Source: an uncultured Roseburia sp. (GTDB taxonomy: Bacteria; Bacillota; Clostridia; Lachnospirales; Lachnospiraceae). From it: 64,000 nucleotides of DNA. Every line of letters starts with the position of its first letter. The stretch's first letter is position 1. This document shows positions 60,103 to 64,000 of this stretch, in pieces. Made by a program: the position numbers and the translations under genes. The stretch is taken from assembly GCA_900542495.1 (NCBI GenBank), contig UQNW01000005.1:95714-159713 (forward strand), given 5' to 3'. The notes beneath the pieces were generated by a model. It was not told the DNA's origin. It worked only from the letters and a program-made list of their open reading frames with translations, and did not search any database.

Positions 60103-61851
60103 ATGTTAAAAACTCTTGGAGCACAAATTAAAGAGTTTAAAAAAGACTCTTTTCTTACTCCGGTCTTCATGATCTTAGAAGTTCTCATGGAGACGATCAT
60201 TCCTCTTATGATGGCATCCATTATCGATGATGGTGTGGAAAAAGGAGATATCCACCACATTTACGTCATGGGTGGATTGATGATCGTCACAGCCTGCGTT
60301 TCACTTTTTGCAGGTGTTATGGGCGGAAAATACGGTGCAAGAGCCTCTACCGGTTTTGCACGCAACTTAAGAAAAGCAATGTATGAAAATATTCAGACAT
60401 TCTCTTTCGCCAATATAGACAAATTCAGTACTGCGGGTCTTGTCACAAGACTTACCACAGATGTTACCAACCTCCAGATGGCATATCAGATGATCTTACG
60501 AATGTGTGTACGTGCACCGATCTCTCTGATCTGTGCGATGTGTATGGCATTTTTCATCAATGCAAAGCTTGCGTGCATCTACCTTGCTGCAGTCATTGTC
60601 CTCGGTGTAATCCTTGCTTTCATCACAGTGAAAGCACACAAATATTTTACCCAGGTATTCCCGAAATATGATGACTTAAATGCATCTGTTCAGGAAAATG
60701 TATCTGCTATCCGCGTGGTAAAAGCTTATGTCCGTGAGGATTACGAGAAAAACCGTTTCACAAAAGCAAGTGAAAACATCTATAAAATGTTTGTAAAGGC
60801 AGAAAGTGTCATTGTTTACAATACACCTGTCATGATGGCAGCTGTTTACACCTGTATCATCTTAATCAGCTGGATCGGTGCAAAAATGATCGTATCCTCC
60901 ACTCTGACGACAGGTGAGCTGATGAGTCTTCTCACTTACTGCATGAACATTATGATGAATCTTATGATGCTCTCTATGGTATTCGTAATGATCACCATGA
61001 GTATCGCAAGTGCAGAACGTATCTGCGAAGTATTAAACGAGAAAAGCAGTATCACAAATCCGGAAAATCCTGATTACGAGGTATCTGATGGAAGCATCCG
61101 TTTTGACCATGTGACCTTCCGTTATAACAAGACTTCTGACAAACCGGTGTTAGATGACATCAACCTCACCATTCAGTCCGGTGAAACGATCGGTATTATC
61201 GGAGGAACCGGAAGTTCCAAATCTTCCTTAGTCAATCTGATCAGCCGTCTGTATGATGTATCGGAAGGCAGTGTCTATGTCGGCGGCAAAGATGTCCGCA
61301 GTTATGACCTTGACACACTGCGTAATGAAGTTTCTGTTGTGCTGCAGAACAACGTACTGTTTTCCGGAACAATTTATGATAATCTCCGCTGGGGAAATCC
61401 AGATGCAACAGATGAGCAGTGCCGGCATGCCTGTGATCTTGCCTGTGCTTCTGAATTTATCAACCGTTTTCCGGATGGATATAATACGCATATTGAGCAG
61501 GGCGGCTCGAACGTATCCGGTGGTCAGAAACAGCGCTTATGTATTGCAAGAGCTCTGTTAAAAAATCCTAAGATCCTTATCTTAGATGACAGTACCAGTG
61601 CAGTCGATACTGCAACTGATGCAAAAATCCGTAAAGCATTTGCTGAGGAAATTCCTGATACGACCAAGCTTATCATTGCGCAGCGTATTTCTTCCGTTAT
61701 GAATGCTGACCGCATTATCGTATTAAATAACGGCGTAGTGGACGGTTTCGGTTCTCACGAAGAATTAATGGAAACAAATGCTATTTACCGCGAAGTATAC
61801 GAATCCCAGACACAGGGCAGCGGTGATTTTGATGAAGGAGGTGCAAGATAA
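60103..61851 (+). CDS. ABC exporter half-transporter, degenerate-site subunit
   Basis: 582 residues: six helices then ATPase. Walker A reads GGTGSSKSS (Ser where the Gly before Lys is normal), signature VSGGQKQRLCI, Walker B LILDDSTSAVD with Asp for the catalytic Glu, and IAQRISS instead of the switch His. Degenerate nucleotide site, as in many Firmicute heterodimers. Its stop overlaps the start of the partner by one base. MarR-regulated multidrug-type exporter is the likely role. Confidence 0.93.
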   Translation: MLKTLGAQIKEFKKDSFLTPVFMILEVLMETIIPLMMASIIDDGVEKGDIHHIYVMGGLMIVTACVSLFAGVMGGKYGARASTGFARNLRKAMYENIQTFSFANIDKFSTAGLVTRLTTDVTNLQMAYQMILRMCVRAPISLICAMCMAFFINAKLACIYLAAVIVLGVILAFITVKAHKYFTQVFPKYDDLNASVQENVSAIRVVKAYVREDYEKNRFTKASENIYKMFVKAESVIVYNTPVMMAAVYTCIILISWIGAKMIVSSTLTTGELMSLLTYCMNIMMNLMMLSMVFVMITMSIASAERICEVLNEKSSITNPENPDYEVSDGSIRFDHVTFRYNKTSDKPVLDDINLTIQSGETIGIIGGTGSSKSSLVNLISRLYDVSEGSVYVGGKDVRSYDLDTLRNEVSVVLQNNVLFSGTIYDNLRWGNPDATDEQCRHACDLACASEFINRFPDGYNTHIEQGGSNVSGGQKQRLCIARALLKNPKILILDDSTSAVDTATDAKIRKAFAEEIPDTTKLIIAQRISSVMNADRIIVLNNGVVDGFGSHEELMETNAIYREVYESQTQGSGDFDEGGAR

Positions 61852-63764
61852 TGGCAGAAAAAAATCATGGACCTATGCGCAGCAATGCCTGTGGACCAAA
61901 ACCAAAAGTTGCAAATCCCGGAAAACTGTTAGCGCGTCTTCTTTCCTACATATTTAAAAACTATGGATTTGCATGTATCGTTGTTGTGATCTGTCTGTTT
62001 ATAGCAGTATTCTCCAATGTGCAGGGAACCTTATTTATGCAGACACTCATCGATGATTACATCATTCCTCTGACCAAGCAGGCTTCCCCTGATTTTAGTG
62101 ACCTTGCCCACGCGATCGGACGTGTTGCGATCTTCTATGCATGCGGTGCACTTGCTTCCTATTGTCAGTCAAAAATCATGGTCTATGTAACACAGGGAAC
62201 ACTCCGGAATCTTCGAAATGACATGTTTGTTCATATGGAAGAATTACCAATCCGCTACTTTGACACGCATCCACACGGAGATATTATGTCAACCTACACA
62301 AATGATATTGATACACTCCGCCAGATGATCAGCCAGAGTATCCCGCAGGTATTAAACAGTGCCATTACGATCATCAGTGTACTTGGTGCCATGATCGCGT
62401 TAAATATTCCTCTGACGATCATCACACTTGTTATGGTAGGCGTTATGCTCTATGCCACCAAAGTTGTCGGCGGTGCCAGTGCCAAATATTTCATTGCACA
62501 GCAGCGTGATATTGCAACCGTCAACGGTTATATTGAGGAAATGATGAACGGTCAGAAAGTTGTAAAAGTCTTCACACATGAGGAACAGAGTATTGAAGAT
62601 TTCAACAAATTAAACGACCAGTTATTTGAAAGTGCAGATAATGCAAATAAATTTGGTAACATCTTAATGCCGATCAATGCACAGCTCGGTAACGTCAGCT
62701 ATGTTTTAATCGCTTTAGTCGGCGGTGTTCTTGCTTTAGAGGGAATCGGCGGTTTTACACTCGGTAAACTTGCAAGCTTCTTAACTTTCAACAAGAGTTT
62801 CAGCCAGCCGATCAACCAGCTGAGTATGCAGATCAACAATATTGTTATGGCGCTTGCCGGTTCCGAGCGAATTTTCAATCTGCTGGATGAAAAACCGGAA
62901 ACAGACGAAGGCTACGTTACATTAGTCCGTGCCAAAAAAGAAAACGGACAGATTGTGGAATGTAAGGAACGTACTGGAATGTGGGCATGGAAACATGTTC
63001 ATCAGGCAGACGGCTCTGTTGACTATATCGAATTAAAAGGTGATGTTGTCTTTGATGATGTTGATTTTGGATACAATCCGGATAAAATCGTTCTGCACAA
63101 TGTAGACCTTTTTGCTACTCCTGGTCAGAAGATTGCTTTTGTCGGAAGTACCGGTGCCGGAAAAACAACGATCACAAACCTGATCAACCGTTTCTACGAC
63201 ATTCAGGACGGTAAGATCCGTTACGACGGCATTAATATCAATAAGATCAAAAAAGATGACCTGCGCCATTCCTTAGGAATCGTATTACAGGACACACATC
63301 TTTTTACTGAAACCGTTATGGAAAATATCCGTTACGGAAAATTAGATGCCACGGATGAAGAAGTCATTGCTGCTGCAAAACTTGCAAACGCAGACACTTT
63401 TATCCACCAGCTTCCAGACGGCTACAACACAATGTTAACCGGTGACGGTGCAAACTTGAGCCAGGGACAGCGCCAGTTACTCGCCATTGCCCGTGCTGCA
63501 ATTGCAGATCCACCTGTTCTGATCTTAGACGAGGCAACCTCCTCCATTGATACAAGAACAGAAAAGATCGTGCAGGATGGTATGGATAAACTGATGCATG
63601 GACGTACCACTTTTGTGATTGCCCACCGGCTTTCTACCGTCCGCAACAGTGACTGTATTATGGTCTTAGAGCAGGGACGTATCATTGAACGTGGTAATCA
63701 TGACCAGTTAATGAAAGATCATGGAAAGTATTACCAGCTTTATACTGGTAATCTGGCTGAGTAA
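61851..63764 (+). CDS. ABC exporter half-transporter, catalytically complete subunit
   Basis: 637 residues. Walker A GSTGAGKTTI, signature LSQGQRQLLAI, Walker B LILDEATSS with Glu, and switch AHRLSTV intact. An insertion of about 40 residues before the ATPase (KKENGQIVECKERTGMWAWK) sets it apart from the 40.4-kb subunit. N-terminus has an extra MRSNACGPKPKV stretch. Partner of the 60103 gene. Its TAA is the first triplet of repeat copy D. Confidence 0.93.
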   Translation: MAEKNHGPMRSNACGPKPKVANPGKLLARLLSYIFKNYGFACIVVVICLFIAVFSNVQGTLFMQTLIDDYIIPLTKQASPDFSDLAHAIGRVAIFYACGALASYCQSKIMVYVTQGTLRNLRNDMFVHMEELPIRYFDTHPHGDIMSTYTNDIDTLRQMISQSIPQVLNSAITIISVLGAMIALNIPLTIITLVMVGVMLYATKVVGGASAKYFIAQQRDIATVNGYIEEMMNGQKVVKVFTHEEQSIEDFNKLNDQLFESADNANKFGNILMPINAQLGNVSYVLIALVGGVLALEGIGGFTLGKLASFLTFNKSFSQPINQLSMQINNIVMALAGSERIFNLLDEKPETDEGYVTLVRAKKENGQIVECKERTGMWAWKHVHQADGSVDYIELKGDVVFDDVDFGYNPDKIVLHNVDLFATPGQKIAFVGSTGAGKTTITNLINRFYDIQDGKIRYDGININKIKKDDLRHSLGIVLQDTHLFTETVMENIRYGKLDATDEEVIAAAKLANADTFIHQLPDGYNTMLTGDGANLSQGQRQLLAIARAAIADPPVLILDEATSSIDTRTEKIVQDGMDKLMHGRTTFVIAHRLSTVRNSDCIMVLEQGRIIERGNHDQLMKDHGKYYQLYTGNLAE

Positions 63765-63947
63765 CCGGAGTTTAACTTGGTAATATAGGCAGATTTTGTA
63801 GCTATGTTATAGGTAGTGAAGGGCAGATATAAGAGTCCATACACAAGTCAAATTATTAATGTATATAAAAAAATCGTACAGACAAAATATGATGTTCCTG
63901 TTCGCAAAGCTCACAAAGGAAATCATATTTGTCTGTACGGTTTTTCT
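63762..63947 (+). repeat. Stop-codon-anchored dispersed repeat, copy D (far arm lost)
   Basis: Starts at the ABC stop (TAACCGGAGTTTAACTTGG), near arm GTAATATAGGCAGATTTTGTAG and GTGAAGGGCAGATATAAG (type of copy B near arm), CACAAGTCA, then core hairpin 63867-63946. The far arm is absent; sequence changes after TTTTTCT. Confidence 0.85.
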
Positions 63948-64000
63948 GAGACCGTTTCAAGTTTTGTGTAAACGTTAAAAACTGATATAAGATTTGTGAA
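63948..64000 (+). mobile_element. Possible terminal end of an IS256-like element (partial)
   Basis: GAGACCGTTTCAAGTTTTGTG, then TAAACGTTAAAAAC, recalls IS256-family inverted repeats with an internal TTTTGTGTAAA. It replaces the expected right arm of repeat copy D. No transposase is visible within the 53 remaining bases, so this is tentative. Confidence 0.3.

Overview
This low-GC window looks like the chromosome of an anaerobic gut clostridium of the family Lachnospiraceae, probably near Roseburia/Agathobacter. This is inferred from gene content: DUF4317 and DUF6320 proteins, HemZ, an oxygen-sensitive class III ribonucleotide reductase, a T-box in front of an aspS2-gatCAB operon, and a PPi-type phosphofructokinase. 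No 16S gene is present to confirm it. Most genes lie on the minus strand.

Layout. 1-2.6 kb: an operon for tRNA-dependent amidation (archaeal-type aspS2, gatC, gatA running off the left edge) behind a T-box leader. 2.7-5.5 kb: an ApbE / NusG-domain-II / Gx-transporter redox cluster and small unknowns. 5.7-9.7 kb: asnA, two identical tRNA-Gly genes, tspO and a DUF4317 gene. 10-19.5 kb: a CPBP protease, purC-purF-purB, hisS-aspS, a strongly structured intergenic element and a lipoprotein. 19.6-25.4 kb: an accessory island with a PglZ phosphatase, an AlbA_2/ATPase/winged-helix protein, a HEPN-motif protein, an internally deleted transposase and a CFI-box protein. 25.5-34.9 kb: hemZ, an MBL hydrolase, the (p)ppGpp enzyme, a GNAT protein, a large anchored GH25 lysozyme and a radical SAM protein. 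35-46.9 kb: pfp, a hydrolase/DUF6320/acyltransferase group, a FadR-type regulator with an ABC heterodimer, DUF368, TcdA and a YoaK-like protein. 47-48.8 kb: a DinJ-YafQ toxin-antitoxin pair, an integrase relic and two tRNA-Leu genes. 48.9-59.2 kb: TrmO, a GGDEF-EAL protein, a methyltransferase, an amidase, a 42-residue small protein, FliB and nrdG/nrdD. 59.4-63.8 kb: a MarR regulator divergent from a second ABC heterodimer.

The most unusual signal is a family of four dispersed repeats (9663-9908, 10911-11230, 15379-15589, 63762-63947). Each starts exactly at the TAA stop codon of a gene, has long inverted arms around a core hairpin that looks like a bidirectional terminator, and in one copy the arms and core are flipped relative to the stop codon. 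Next are the T-box whose specifier contains overlapping Glu (GAA) and Asn (AAC) codons, which suits an operon making both amidated tRNAs, and the HEPN / AlbA_2 / PglZ cassette, a possible BREX-derived defence unit whose PglZ has lost its usual N-terminus.

How the genes connect: asparagine can be made free (AsnA) and on tRNA (AspS2 plus GatCAB), next to a second, bacterial-type AspRS. TcdA and TrmO would further modify t6A in tRNA. NrdD/NrdG supply deoxynucleotides without oxygen under a probable NrdR site. All functional names are from sequence reading only; no database search was run.
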